Shown here in pieces: positions 1 through 6,811 of a DNA stretch of 32,042 nucleotides. The translations under genes were made by a program, and so were the position numbers. The notes under the pieces are model-generated. The model was not told the origin of the DNA and ran no database searches. It was given only the letters and a program-made list of their open reading frames with translations. The stretch lies in NCBI GenBank assembly GCA_015233465.1, contig JADFXP010000031.1:1-32042 (forward strand), in the 5' to 3' direction. How positions within the stretch are numbered: position 1 is the first letter of the stretch; each line of letters opens with the position of its first letter. Source of the DNA: Candidatus Magnetominusculus dajiuhuensis. Its GTDB lineage: Bacteria > Nitrospirota > Thermodesulfovibrionia > Thermodesulfovibrionales > Magnetobacteriaceae.

Positions 1-889
1 ATTCCTGACTATGTGTTGTAAAAAATACCTGCACATTAAATTCATCTGCAAGTTTAAAGATAAACCCAATAAATTTTGCCAATAGATCAACATGGATTCC
101 GTTTTCAAGTTCGTCTATTAAGACAACGCCGTTTTTGGCAGCAGCAAACATCATGGCTGTAAAATAGATTTTTTGTAATCCCTCTCCATATGAAGTTAGG
201 TCTAGTTTTGAAGGAGTTACAAAAAATCGTTCACTTAAAGGTAAATGTGTTATATCTTCAATCTTAGGATCTATGTTTATCTTAATAAATTCTATTATTT
301 CCTCATATAAACCTTCTTTTTTTGCTTGTTCATATAATATTCTTTTATTATTTTCATCAATAATTCTAAATGAATTAGTAATCCAATATTTACATAATGG
401 ATCAGATTCTTTTTCTGAGTTGAAAATAGGATCAGGATTTAAAAAAATACGGCTCTTGCCGATTCTTTTCTCACCATTTTTTATTGAAGTTAGCTTAAGA
501 GTAAAAAGATATTCATTTCTATTAATATCTTTAGAATCAACTCCTTCTTCATGATAACCTTCTATTTTAAACTCTGATTCTTTATTGTCGTATATTCCTT
601 TTATTGTAACTTTTTTACTTTCACCATCTAATTCATCTTTTAGTTGTGTGTGAAGATACTGTTTAGAAGATAATCTATGTAAGAATTTCCATCTACTTGT
701 ATAAATAACATCTAAATTATTAATAACATTCTGCCCAATCAACAACCCAACTGCTTCTAAAAACGCAGTCTTCCCAGTATTATTCTCACCAACGATCAGG
801 TTTATTTTTGAAAGGTTTTTAAAGGTTAAATCCTTGAAGACTCGATAATCAACGACTGTGATTTCGGAGAAGTGTTTATTTTCTTCCAT
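1..889 (-). CDS. AAA family ATPase (RecF/SMC-like), C-terminus cut by window edge
   Basis: The reading frame stays open from an ATG at 889 to the window edge, giving about 296 residues with the C-terminus missing. Near the N-terminus is a Walker A motif (GENNTGKT, about residues 34-41), following an opening typical of RecF/OLD-type ATPases (ITVVDYRVFKDL...). Near the edge is a Walker B-type stretch (GVVLIDELENGIH) and then a conserved TTHSQE region. This is the layout of the AAA_15/AAA_21 family of stand-alone ATPases. Members are found in anti-phage and abortive-infection systems but also in many uncharacterised loci, so the role is open. The start lies inside the 3' end of the upstream TPR gene (14-bp overlap), which suggests translational coupling. 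The ATPase fold is solid; the function is unknown. Confidence 0.85.
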   Translation of the reverse strand, partial: MEENKHFSEITVVDYRVFKDLTFKNLSKINLIVGENNTGKTAFLEAVGLLIGQNVINNLDVIYTSRWKFLHRLSSKQYLHTQLKDELDGESKKVTIKGIYDNKESEFKIEGYHEEGVDSKDINRNEYLFTLKLTSIKNGEKRIGKSRIFLNPDPIFNSEKESDPLCKYWITNSFRIIDENNKRILYEQAKKEGLYEEIIEFIKINIDPKIEDITHLPLSERFFVTPSKLDLTSYGEGLQKIYFTAMMFAAAKNGVVLIDELENGIHVDLLAKFIGFIFKLADEFNVQVFFTTHSQE

Positions 890-1235
890 GTTTATGTTTC
901 TTACCCTTTTTAGGTTTTACTGTCTTATCCTTAGCATAAACCTCTTTCATAAACTGATCAACATTAAACTCTGGGTCAAGGAAAAATACCTCTTTGAAAT
1001 TCTTCTCTGCCTCATCGTTCTTATTTAGTTTATAAAGGGAATAGCCTTTTAGGTAATATGCTTGAGGTATAGGATCTCTACTAATCACTAAATCAAGTGA
1101 TTCAATTGCCTTTGCATAATGTTTAGTCTTATAGCTTTGTATGGCATTGTAAAGGTCCTGGTCTTCAACTGCCATTAATAATTGAGCAGTAAATAATATC
1201 ATAATTATCAATGCCGAAATAATTAATATTTTCAC
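876..1235 (-). CDS. Small secreted TPR protein
   Basis: This 119-residue protein starts with a signal-peptide-like stretch (MKILIISALIIMILFTAQLLMA, about residues 1-22). About two TPR helix pairs follow (YNAIQSYKTKHYAKAIESLD and YYLKGYSLYKLNKNDEAEKN). The tail is very basic (KPKKGKKHKHGRK). It is probably a periplasmic scaffold or an inner-membrane-anchored TPR protein. It begins 18 bp after the stop of the epimerase gene and its 3' end overlaps the ATPase start by 14 bp, so the three genes look like one transcript. No specific partner can be named. Confidence 0.75.
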   Translation of the reverse strand: MKILIISALIIMILFTAQLLMAVEDQDLYNAIQSYKTKHYAKAIESLDLVISRDPIPQAYYLKGYSLYKLNKNDEAEKNFKEVFFLDPEFNVDQFMKEVYAKDKTVKPKKGKKHKHGRK

Positions 1236-1253
1236 TATCCCTCCAACTCTGCC

Positions 1254-2201
1254 TTATAAATATGTCTCAAGGGTTTCTGTTATTCCAGTATTTAGATCAA
1301 ATTTCGGAGTCCAGCCTAATTGAGTCTTTGCAAAGGTATTGTCTATACAGCTTCTTCTAAGGTCTCCGGGTCTTGCATTACCTTTATTAGGAGAATCAAA
1401 TTTATTGTCTAAAGCGATACCCTTTTTACGGCAGGCGCTAAGTATTGTTCTATAAAGCTCTCCTGTTGAAACCTCTGTTGATGAGCCAATATTTATTACT
1501 TTATTATCTCCAGTTGCAGTGGCTTTAATATTAGCGCTGACTACGTCTTTAACATAACAATAATCCCTCGTCATACCGTCAGGTTTATCTGGAAAATGAA
1601 AGATTATCGGCAGCTTTCCTTCTTTTAATAGAGACATAAAGATTGCTACAACGCCTGCTTCAGCATGAGGAACTTGTCTTGGTCCAAATATGTTGGAATA
1701 TCTTAACACCGTGTAGTGTAGTCCAAATTGATGGAGATAATAATTTAAATATAATTCGGATGTGAATTTGGTTATTGCATAGGGGGAAAGCGGAATTGGC
1801 ATCTGAGTTTCAGGGGTAGGGATGTTAGCTGACTCGCCATAAACAGCTCCGCCTGAAGATATAAATATTGTCTTTTTGACATTTACCTCTACTGCGCAAT
1901 TAAGGATATTTATTAATCCTCTGATATTTATATCCGCATCATTAGCTGGGTCTGAAACAGAGGCAGGCACAGACATCTGCGCTGCATGATGATTTACAAT
2001 ATCAGGTCTTTCTATCTCAAATATCTTTTCAAGTTCTTTACTCCTAACATCAAGCAGATAGAATTTTGCCTTAGGATTAATGTTCTTAATATTCCCAGTG
2101 GACAGATTATCTACAATAACTACATCATATCCATTATTGATATAGCCGTCAACGACATTTGACCCAATGAAACCTGCTCCGCCAGTGACAAGTATCTTCA
2201 T
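1254..2201 (-). CDS. NAD-dependent nucleotide-sugar epimerase, UDP-glucose 4-epimerase-like
   Basis: This 315-residue protein is an extended short-chain dehydrogenase. The N-terminal Rossmann motif GGAGFIG (residues 7-13) binds NAD, the acidic stretch VDNLSTG follows strand 2, and the catalytic pair Y141-x3-K145 (SPYAITK) follows SSGGAVYGE. The length fits the GalE/WbpP/RmlB superfamily, and the sequence reads closest to UDP-glucose or UDP-GlcNAc 4-epimerases. It would act in the cytoplasm supplying sugars for surface polysaccharide. Substrate cannot be assigned from sequence, so no gene symbol is given. It is the first gene of a minus-strand set with the TPR protein and the ATPase. Confidence 0.9.
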   Translation of the reverse strand: MKILVTGGAGFIGSNVVDGYINNGYDVVIVDNLSTGNIKNINPKAKFYLLDVRSKELEKIFEIERPDIVNHHAAQMSVPASVSDPANDADINIRGLINILNCAVEVNVKKTIFISSGGAVYGESANIPTPETQMPIPLSPYAITKFTSELYLNYYLHQFGLHYTVLRYSNIFGPRQVPHAEAGVVAIFMSLLKEGKLPIIFHFPDKPDGMTRDYCYVKDVVSANIKATATGDNKVINIGSSTEVSTGELYRTILSACRKKGIALDNKFDSPNKGNARPGDLRRSCIDNTFAKTQLGWTPKFDLNTGITETLETYL

Positions 2202-2334
2202 CTTTATTCTCCTATACAGTTTATAATAAAGATATTATACAAGATTAGATATAAATTATTGAAGTATATAATTAATAAAAATAATTATAGCAGTTAAAAG
2301 TTTATTAATAATAACTGATAAATGGTCAGAATGC

Positions 2335-2363
2335 TTGACAAATATTAAAAGTAGCTGTTAAGT
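2335..2363 (+). promoter_or_regulatory. Probable promoter of tRNA-Val
   Basis: A perfect -35 hexamer TTGACA (2335-2340) lies 17 nt upstream of a weak -10 (TTAAGT, 2358-2363; an alternative is TAAGTT one base later). Transcription would start about 2370, just before the tRNA 5' end at 2375. The -35 is clear and the -10 is poor, so confidence is moderate. It lies outside the repeat, so the tRNA keeps its own promoter after integration. Confidence 0.45.
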
Positions 2364-2374
2364 TACACTGCGTT

Positions 2375-2449
2375 AGGCACGTAGCTCAGGGGTAGAGCGC
2401 TACCTTGACACGGTAGAGGTCGGCGGTTCGAGACCGCCCGTGCCTACCA
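2375..2449 (+). tRNA. tRNA-Val (anticodon GAC)
   Basis: The cloverleaf folds completely. The acceptor stem pairs AGGCACG (2375-2381) with CGTGCCT, followed by A-CCA, with CCA encoded and ending at 2449. The D arm is GCTC/GAGC, the anticodon stem is CTACC/GGTAG with loop TTGACAC (anticodon GAC, reading Val codons GUC and GUU), and the T stem is GGCGG/CCGCC with loop TTCGAGA. The gene is intact because the integrated element supplies an identical 3' half. The sequence from the anticodon stem onward is repeated at 10271. Confidence 0.97.
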
Positions 2450-2459
2450 TTAATAATCC
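2401..2459 (+). repeat. Attachment site at the tRNA end of the element (attL by convention)
   Basis: This 59-bp stretch is identical to 10271-10329. It begins in the anticodon stem of tRNA-Val, runs through the T arm and CCA end and continues 10 bp past the gene. Identity stops abruptly on both sides (C versus T before it, T versus A after it), as expected for recombination core repeats. Confidence 0.93.
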
Positions 2460-2494
2460 TTTAAAATCAATGGTTTTCATATCTTTCCAGTTTT

Positions 2495-3565
2495 TCAATT
2501 ATTGCCAATACCCTTCAAATTGTATAGTTTTTGTATAGTTGATATTTTATTGATTGTATTGTCTAATATATCTACTGCTTTTACTTTATGCTCTGGCGCA
2601 AGATGAGAATATCTAAGGGTCATTGCCAAGGTTTTATGTCCCAATAGTTCCTTAACTGTAGTAAGGTCAATTCCTGCCATGACTAATTGAGATGCGAAAG
2701 TATGACGAAGATCGTGAAAGTGGAAGTCATTAATCTTTGCTTTCCTACATGCAGTTGAAAATGACCGTTTAACATCCTTATAATGCTTGCCTGTCTTATC
2801 ATCAAAAAACACATACGAAACATCAAGACGGCGTGTAATATTATTAAAGGTCTCTCTAAGAGTTGCATTAATAGGAATTTCTCTTCTCTCTCCATTTTTT
2901 GTGATTTCAAGTAAGATAAATCCATGCTGCAAGTCAATGTTATTCCATTGGAGATTAAGAATCTCTCCTTTCCTCATGCCTGAATTGAGGGCTGTTATTA
3001 CAATAGGTCTAAGATGAGGCTCACAGGAATTAACAAGTAACTGACAATCTTCCTTAGAAAGGAATCTTAATCGTTTGCTATTATCTTGCAGAAGTTTTAC
3101 TTTACTAATGTTTTTAGAGGTTTCTACCTCAACCATCTCCCAATCTACAGCCTTTTTGAACATGTGCTTAATAATAGTTATAATTTTGTTGTTACTTGAT
3201 GGTTTTAAACCTCTATTAATATTAGCTGTTTGGAATTGCTCAATAAGTGAAGTATTGAATCGTCTTAAAGGTAAATTACCTAACTCTTTTAATATCTGCC
3301 CAATAATATACCCTTTTATCTTTGCAGATTTTTGTCTTCCTTCTATCCAAGACAGATATGCAGTAGATAATTCCTTAAAGGTATTATTAGCTATCTTTAT
3401 GATCTCTGGCTGTTTCCCCTCTTTTATAGATTGTTTACGTTTGATAAGTAATGCTTCTGCTTCTCTAAACTTGGCACTGCCAGAGGATTCATAGGCAGTC
3501 TTACCGTCTAGACCTGAATATCTAATCCAATAAATGTTACCACGTTTGTAAATACCCTTAGTCAT
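2495..3565 (-). CDS. Tyrosine recombinase (phage-type site-specific integrase)
   Basis: This 356-residue integrase catalyses strand exchange between tRNA-Val attB and the element's attP. The N-terminus (about 1-50) looks like an arm-binding domain, a core-binding SAM-like domain spans about 60-150, and the catalytic domain follows with all expected residues: R198 (NSGMRKGE), K223, H284 and R287 (HDLRH), H310 (LLGH) and nucleophile Y319 (LRYSHL). Its stop codon lies 36 bp from the tRNA-side att repeat. Its start overlaps the stop of the XRE gene by 4 bp (ATGA), so integrase and regulator share one transcript. The last codons contain two TGTATAGT repeats that may be integrase arm sites. Confidence 0.96.
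   Translation of the reverse strand: MTKGIYKRGNIYWIRYSGLDGKTAYESSGSAKFREAEALLIKRKQSIKEGKQPEIIKIANNTFKELSTAYLSWIEGRQKSAKIKGYIIGQILKELGNLPLRRFNTSLIEQFQTANINRGLKPSSNNKIITIIKHMFKKAVDWEMVEVETSKNISKVKLLQDNSKRLRFLSKEDCQLLVNSCEPHLRPIVITALNSGMRKGEILNLQWNNIDLQHGFILLEITKNGERREIPINATLRETFNNITRRLDVSYVFFDDKTGKHYKDVKRSFSTACRKAKINDFHFHDLRHTFASQLVMAGIDLTTVKELLGHKTLAMTLRYSHLAPEHKVKAVDILDNTINKISTIQKLYNLKGIGNN
2521..2541 (+). repeat. Paired TGTATAGT repeats, candidate integrase arm-type sites (left)
   Basis: TGTATAGTTT (2521-2530) and TGTATAGTTG (2532-2541) are two direct copies with an 11-bp period, about 60 bp inside the tRNA-side att repeat and within the 3' coding end of the integrase gene. The same octamer, same orientation and same 11-bp period recur inside the other att end (10138-10158). 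Binding by the integrase is inferred from position and symmetry. Confidence 0.5.
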
Positions 3566-3765
3566 TTTTCATTCTCCTTTTTCTTTTGTAGATTTTCTGA
3601 GACACAATTAAATAATAACTTCAAAGTCTTGCTTGGATTTTTCACCCCCTTTTCTAAAAGATAGATGTAGTTATCTGTTACACCAACTAATTCAGATAAT
3701 GCTTTTTGTGAAAGCATCCATTTTTCCCTAAACATTTTAATATCTTCTGGTTTCCAAGTATTCAT
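3562..3765 (-). CDS. Small XRE-family HTH transcriptional regulator
   Basis: This 67-residue protein consists almost entirely of an XRE/Cro-type HTH (LSQKALSELVGVTDNYIYLLEKG), the usual fold of element repressors. The frame is open back to a start codon at 3801, but the ATG at 3765 is preferred. A near-consensus sigma70 promoter (-35 TTGACA at 3801-3796, -10 TATAAT at 3777-3772) lies inside the longer reading frame and predicts transcription beginning at about 3765, so the mRNA would be leaderless. A 19-bp palindrome in the promoter spacer is a natural binding site for this protein. The gene overlaps the integrase start by 4 bp. It probably autoregulates and controls the integrase. Confidence 0.85.
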   Translation of the reverse strand: MNTWKPEDIKMFREKWMLSQKALSELVGVTDNYIYLLEKGVKNPSKTLKLLFNCVSENLQKKKENEK

Positions 3766-3771
3766 ATATGT

Positions 3772-3801
3772 ATTATATCTAACATAGTTAGATAATGTCA
3801 A
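3772..3801 (-). promoter_or_regulatory. Consensus promoter with palindromic operator for the XRE-integrase operon
   Basis: On the minus strand, TTGACA (3801-3796) and TATAAT (3777-3772) are separated by 18 nt. A perfect palindrome, TATCTAAC-ATA-GTTAGATA (3776-3794), fills the spacer and touches the -10, so a bound repressor would block RNA polymerase. No Shine-Dalgarno sequence lies between the -10 and the ATG at 3765. Confidence 0.75.
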
Positions 3802-3809
3802 ATAATATT

Positions 3810-3831
3810 TTAGTATACAATTTACTATACA
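3810..3831 (-). repeat. Third TGTATA pair, upstream of the XRE promoter
   Basis: On the minus strand, TGTATAGTAA (3831-3822) and TGTATACTAA (3819-3810) form a direct pair with a 12-bp period, nearly the same sequence as the arm-like pair at 10138-10158. They lie just upstream of the -35 of the XRE promoter. They may be integrase or excisionase sites, or an activator site. Confidence 0.4.
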
Positions 3832-3874
3832 GTGGTTTAAATAGGGCTGATTTTATTATAGTTTAATATAGTAT

Positions 3875-3895
3875 CACTACCCTTATACAGTAGTG
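3875..3895. repeat. Inverted repeat CACTAC-N9-GTAGTG
   Basis: Six-bp perfect arms (3875-3880 and 3890-3895) lie just past the stop of the excisionase-like gene. There is no T-run on the transcribed side, so an operator or weak attenuator is as likely as a terminator. Confidence 0.3.
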
Positions 3896-3901
3896 GTCTC
3901 C

Positions 3902-4222
3902 CTATCTTTTTATAGCCTTTAAGATATTTACAGGTGTATCAACTGCTGAAACATTATCTAAATCCAGCCATTTATCAATTGCCAATTTCCTGAACATGAG
4001 TTTACCGCCTTTTTTTATATATGGAATTTCTTTGAGATGAGTCCGCTCATAAATCCATTTATAAGAAACTTTTAAATAATTACATACTCCCTTTAAGTCA
4101 AATATCTCATCATCTGACTTGGACTTACCATTCAATAAAGGTTTCATTAAACGCTCTACCTCTCTGGCTATTGCCTTATAATCTTCAGGATCAAGTTTAA
4201 TTTTTATATTTTCAATGTTCAT
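3902..4222 (-). CDS. Excisionase/AlpA-like helix-turn-helix protein
   Basis: This 106-residue protein has a C-terminal MerR-like winged HTH of the HTH_17/excisionase type (FDLKGVCNYLKVSYKWIYER..., then IPYIKKGGKLMFRKLAIDKWL, about residues 42-90). The N-terminal half is mostly helical and charged. Such proteins bend att DNA as excisionases or act as AlpA-like activators of integrase and satellite induction genes. Its place directly upstream of the regulator-integrase block supports that. The ATG at 4222 has no obvious Shine-Dalgarno sequence. Whether it acts as Xis or as an AlpA-type activator cannot be told. Confidence 0.75.
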   Translation of the reverse strand: MNIENIKIKLDPEDYKAIAREVERLMKPLLNGKSKSDDEIFDLKGVCNYLKVSYKWIYERTHLKEIPYIKKGGKLMFRKLAIDKWLDLDNVSAVDTPVNILKAIKR

Positions 4223-4280
4223 TTTATTTGTTTAATAATTCTATATTCATTTTATAAAAAATCGTGTCCTAATCTTTACT

Positions 4281-4625
4281 TTATAAATATATATTCCAAT
4301 CTATACATTTGGTCATGTTATCCGAGTTTATTTCTAAAACTGCCTCAGCGGGCATGGTTTTTTGTGTAGAAACACCTTTTAGTGGTCGCTTTCCTAACCT
4401 ATATGGATAAAGTGAACACCTCTTTACAGTACATGCTTTAACCTCAGCTTTCTGACCATTACAACAGTCTAAACAATACATTCTAATGATCTTTAATTTA
4501 GGTCTGCCTGTTCCAAGACGAAAATTATATAAAACACAATCTTCAATTTCACATTTTCTAACACTCTTATATTCTCCCCCAGTACAATTTAGACATTTTG
4601 CCCTTATTGCTTTTAGTGGTGTCAT
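4281..4625 (-). CDS. Tandem Cys4 zinc-binding-like protein of phage type
   Basis: This 114-residue protein consists of two copies, 40 residues apart, of a module C-x2-C-x10-C-x4-C followed by LYxYRLG (Cys 11, 14, 25, 30 and Cys 51, 54, 65, 70), suggesting two small zinc sites. The opening MTPLKAIRAKC is a pattern I recognise from uncharacterised proteins of phages and integrated elements. The frame extends upstream to 4811, but the ATG at 4625 has a strong Shine-Dalgarno (AGGAG, 5-nt spacing). The extension has no such features and covers a cluster of DNA repeats, so it is probably not translated. Function is unknown; nucleic-acid binding is plausible. Confidence 0.7.
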   Translation of the reverse strand: MTPLKAIRAKCLNCTGGEYKSVRKCEIEDCVLYNFRLGTGRPKLKIIRMYCLDCCNGQKAEVKACTVKRCSLYPYRLGKRPLKGVSTQKTMPAEAVLEINSDNMTKCIDWNIYL

Positions 4626-4645
4626 CTTATCTCCTTTAAAACCCG

Positions 4646-4761
4646 CTTCATAAATGACAATTGTATCGCAGTCATTAATGAAGTTATCATGAATATCATA
4701 ACTGTCAAAAATGAAGTTATAGGGTACTTTTTTAGTAATTCTCTCACTGTCAAAAGTGAAG
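4646..4761. repeat. Iteron-like cluster, consensus GTCAwwAATGAAG, candidate origin or operator array
   Basis: Four near-identical 13-mers occur here: an inverted copy CTTCATAAATGAC (4646-4658), then direct copies GTCATTAATGAAG (4671-4683), GTCAAAAATGAAG (4704-4716) and GTCAAAAGTGAAG (4749-4761). The first two form an inverted repeat with a 12-nt spacer. The stretch is AT-rich and lies just downstream of the winged-helix gene. Satellite replication origins commonly sit beside the initiator gene, so an origin is plausible. An operator for the Cys4 gene is the alternative. Confidence 0.5.
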
Positions 4762-4791
4762 AGTATTCTATAATATAGCCATATGTATTCA

Positions 4792-5211
4792 TTAAACATA
4801 TCCCTCACCATTAACGAACCGATTCTTCTTCGCTGTTTTAAAATCAGGCAATGAATAATTTTTCCATCTTAAAGAATTTCTGTATCTACTCGCTGTTTTG
4901 CTTTCTCCTCTAATTCCGCCTTTCCAAACTATATCAATAAAACCTTTTGCCAATAATTCTATTAGACATCTTTCGTATGTTTTAGAAGCAAAACCGTACT
5001 TCTTTGCTTCACTGTATGTAAAATTAAAATTTGCCCCATAAAATTCAGTTTGTTTTGACATATTAATTTTGGGTTTTCCTAGAAAATATGGTAAAACTTT
5101 TGCTGATGACGGCGCTAAATCTTTATACGCAGGTGAATTCAACATATCCCAGAGTAAAGGAACGAATGGGGGCAGCTTGCCAGATTTTCTTTTTCCACCT
5201 TTTCCTGACAT
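4792..5211 (-). CDS. Winged-helix DNA-binding protein, replication-initiator-like
   Basis: This is a protein of about 139 residues. After a basic start (MSGKGGKRKSGKLPPFVPLL) comes DMLNSPAYKDLAPSSAKVLPYFLGK, then a helix-turn-helix (FTYSEAKKYGFASKTYERCLIELLAKGFIDIV) and a beta-wing with RG...TASRYRNSLRWKNY. This order (length cue, HTH that picks a helper gene set, conserved RG and W) matches small replication or regulatory winged-helix proteins of mobile elements. The ATG at 5211 overlaps the upstream stop as TGATG, indicating coupling; an alternative TTG lies one codon earlier. Iteron-like repeats lie directly downstream. The DNA-binding call is firmer than the replication role. Confidence 0.6.
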   Translation of the reverse strand: MSGKGGKRKSGKLPPFVPLLWDMLNSPAYKDLAPSSAKVLPYFLGKPKINMSKQTEFYGANFNFTYSEAKKYGFASKTYERCLIELLAKGFIDIVWKGGIRGESKTASRYRNSLRWKNYSLPDFKTAKKNRFVNGEGYV

Positions 5212-5477
5212 CAAACTTTACCCTTGTCATTACTTGCCTTGAGATTGAATATCATTCCTCGTGTTGCTTTTATACCCTTAATAACATCTAATGAACCAAT
5301 AGGAGTATTAGAATATATTTCAGCGATACTTTTATTCACATCTCCAGAGACCTGAAATTCAATACGTTTGTTATTATTAATTTGAGGGATTACTTGATGA
5401 CCTTTGGCAAGCAAAACTCCTGCTATAATTGCATCTTCAAAAACTGATTGATTTCCTTTATCAGCATCTTGTTTCAT
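5211..5477 (-). CDS. Small element protein, possibly DUF5659-like
   Basis: This protein is about 88 residues. The pattern FEDAIIAGVLLAKGHQVIP...RIEFQVSGDVNKSIAEIYSNTPIGSLDVIKGIKATRGMIFNLK resembles the DUF5659 family found in phages and plasmids: a helix with LxxxGH, a beta strand ending in F.F, and a C-terminal aromatic/K region. The match was made by eye, so it is tentative. The ATG at 5477 is preferred because GGAG lies 6 nt upstream; the longer frame starts at TTG 5489 on top of that site. It is coupled to the winged-helix gene through TGATG. Function is unknown. Confidence 0.55.
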   Translation of the reverse strand: MKQDADKGNQSVFEDAIIAGVLLAKGHQVIPQINNNKRIEFQVSGDVNKSIAEIYSNTPIGSLDVIKGIKATRGMIFNLKASNDKGKV

Positions 5478-5524
5478 TTTCATCTCCAATAAACATGTGA
5501 TATTATTCTCTAATATCTTTAGTC

Positions 5525-5547
5525 TATATCAACTTCAATATGATATA
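5525..5547. repeat. Inverted repeat TATATCA-N9-TGATATA in the 5490-5737 gap
   Basis: Seven-bp perfect arms (5525-5531 and 5541-5547) lie about 50 bp upstream of the DUF5659-like gene. It is a possible operator for the leftward genes. The rest of the 248-bp gap is AT-rich with no convincing gene. A 62-codon plus-strand frame there has no recognisable features. Confidence 0.3.
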
Positions 5548-5737
5548 AAAGGTGACTTATCTCTAAGAGGTATCTTTCTAAAAAGGTACGTTATAGAAAA
5601 ATTAATGAATATAGAAAAAGTATTATATAGAAGGAAATGGGGAGTTAAGAGGGCTATGTGTAAGTTGAATATTATGATGATCTAATTCTGAACTTAGTTA
5701 AATATACGTCAAAGATGGGAGAGTTTTCCTCAAGTTA

Positions 5738-6688
5738 TTAGCGGTTCAATGATTGAATTATAAGTAGATGTTTTTTGTAGCCATTTTTATTAATTAATTT
5801 ATCAGCTTCTTTATAGTATTTTTTTATAGTTTTAGATTCTGAACGAACAAAATCAGGATATTTTTCATTAATAACAGTAATAATATTTTCATACGAATAT
5901 TTGTTATTTGATTTTTTTAGGTCATAAACAATTAGATAGAATTTCCATAAAGGAGGAGCTGCTTGTTTATCAGATTTTATTGGATTACTTGATTTTTTTT
6001 TATTGTCATCTTTAGCTATTTTTTTTCCATATTCAATTTCATAATCAGCTTTTCTTGGACTTTTACGTTTTTTTACATCAGCTTTTTCTTTCCAATAGTT
6101 AAGTTCTTTTCTTAATAGTTTAGTTAATTCCTCAAATTCATATGGGGCAGAAATATCAATCAGTGCCATAACAATATTTTTTTTGCCGTAATAACTGCTT
6201 AAAACATCAAAAGGATAATCAATATTTGGAATAGTTTGAGGGTCATCATAAACACGAACTATAGGGGGATAATACTTGTAAACTTCATAGGTCTCAATAC
6301 AAGCGTCACTAATTATTGACTTTATGGGAGGATATTCATAAGTTTTATCTTTATATCTATCTTTAGCTATTCCCATGTTTAAAGTAATTAGTTTAGCAGG
6401 ATACTCATCAGAGTTATCTGTAGTAATTATATTTTTACCAATAATATTTCGCTGTTTTTCTGGAAGTTCAGACCATTTTAAATCAGGATTAATCATTGGA
6501 ATAGGGTAGAAAAACTGAAAGGCTTCCTCCTTTAATTCAGGTTTTTCATCGTCCTTCCAATAAATCTCAAATTGTTGTTTAGCCCCATCTTTCCGTCTTA
6601 TTATCTCATAAATGAAGCCCATAAAAGGCATGTTATCCATGTAAGCATAATCTGCAGGGTTAAAAGCTACAACTTCATCTTTTTTCAT
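5738..6688 (-). CDS. Hypothetical element protein with C-terminal HTH-like segment
   Basis: This is a 316-residue soluble protein that I do not recognise. The N-terminal two thirds is rich in aromatic residues and proline (FMGFIYEIIRRKDG, FQFFYPIPMINPDLKW). A basic linker follows (KKRKSPRKADYEIEYGKK, about 205-235). The C-terminal 70 residues (WKFYLIVYDLKKSNNKYSYENIITVINEKYPDFVRSESKTIKKYYKEADKLIN) look like a helix-turn-helix: the 'Y-L-x-V-Y-D-L, I-x-x-V-I, T-I-K-K-Y-Y-K-x-A' spacing is common in regulators of integrated elements. It starts back to back with the protease-TPR gene, with 123 bp between them, so it might regulate that gene. That is inference only. Confidence 0.6.
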   Translation of the reverse strand: MKKDEVVAFNPADYAYMDNMPFMGFIYEIIRRKDGAKQQFEIYWKDDEKPELKEEAFQFFYPIPMINPDLKWSELPEKQRNIIGKNIITTDNSDEYPAKLITLNMGIAKDRYKDKTYEYPPIKSIISDACIETYEVYKYYPPIVRVYDDPQTIPNIDYPFDVLSSYYGKKNIVMALIDISAPYEFEELTKLLRKELNYWKEKADVKKRKSPRKADYEIEYGKKIAKDDNKKKSSNPIKSDKQAAPPLWKFYLIVYDLKKSNNKYSYENIITVINEKYPDFVRSESKTIKKYYKEADKLINKNGYKKHLLIIQSLNR

Positions 6689-6760
6689 TTTCTTGTTTCA
6701 TTCCATTTTCTAATTTTTATGAAAGTTTATACTACAATTATTATAACAAATTTCCTATAG

Positions 6761-6790
6761 TTTACTTTTTAAAATCTTAAAGAGTAAAAT
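6761..6790 (+). promoter_or_regulatory. Possible promoter of the J-protease-TPR gene
   Basis: TTTACT (6761-6766) and TAAAAT (6785-6790) are separated by 18 nt, with a strong purine-rich ribosome site (AAGAAGGGGG, 6797-6806) just downstream and the ATG at 6812. Five of six -10 bases match; the -35 is weaker. Confidence 0.4.
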
Positions 6791-6811
6791 AGTATTAAGA
6801 AGGGGGTATGA

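Noticed and set aside
273..554. 93-codon plus-strand frame inside the left-edge ATPase
   Set aside because: It lies opposite a well-supported ATPase coding region and has no motifs; it is a shadow of the real gene.
5497..5685. 62-codon plus-strand frame in the gap between two element genes
   Set aside because: No ribosome site, low-complexity composition, overlaps the likely promoter region of the leftward genes.
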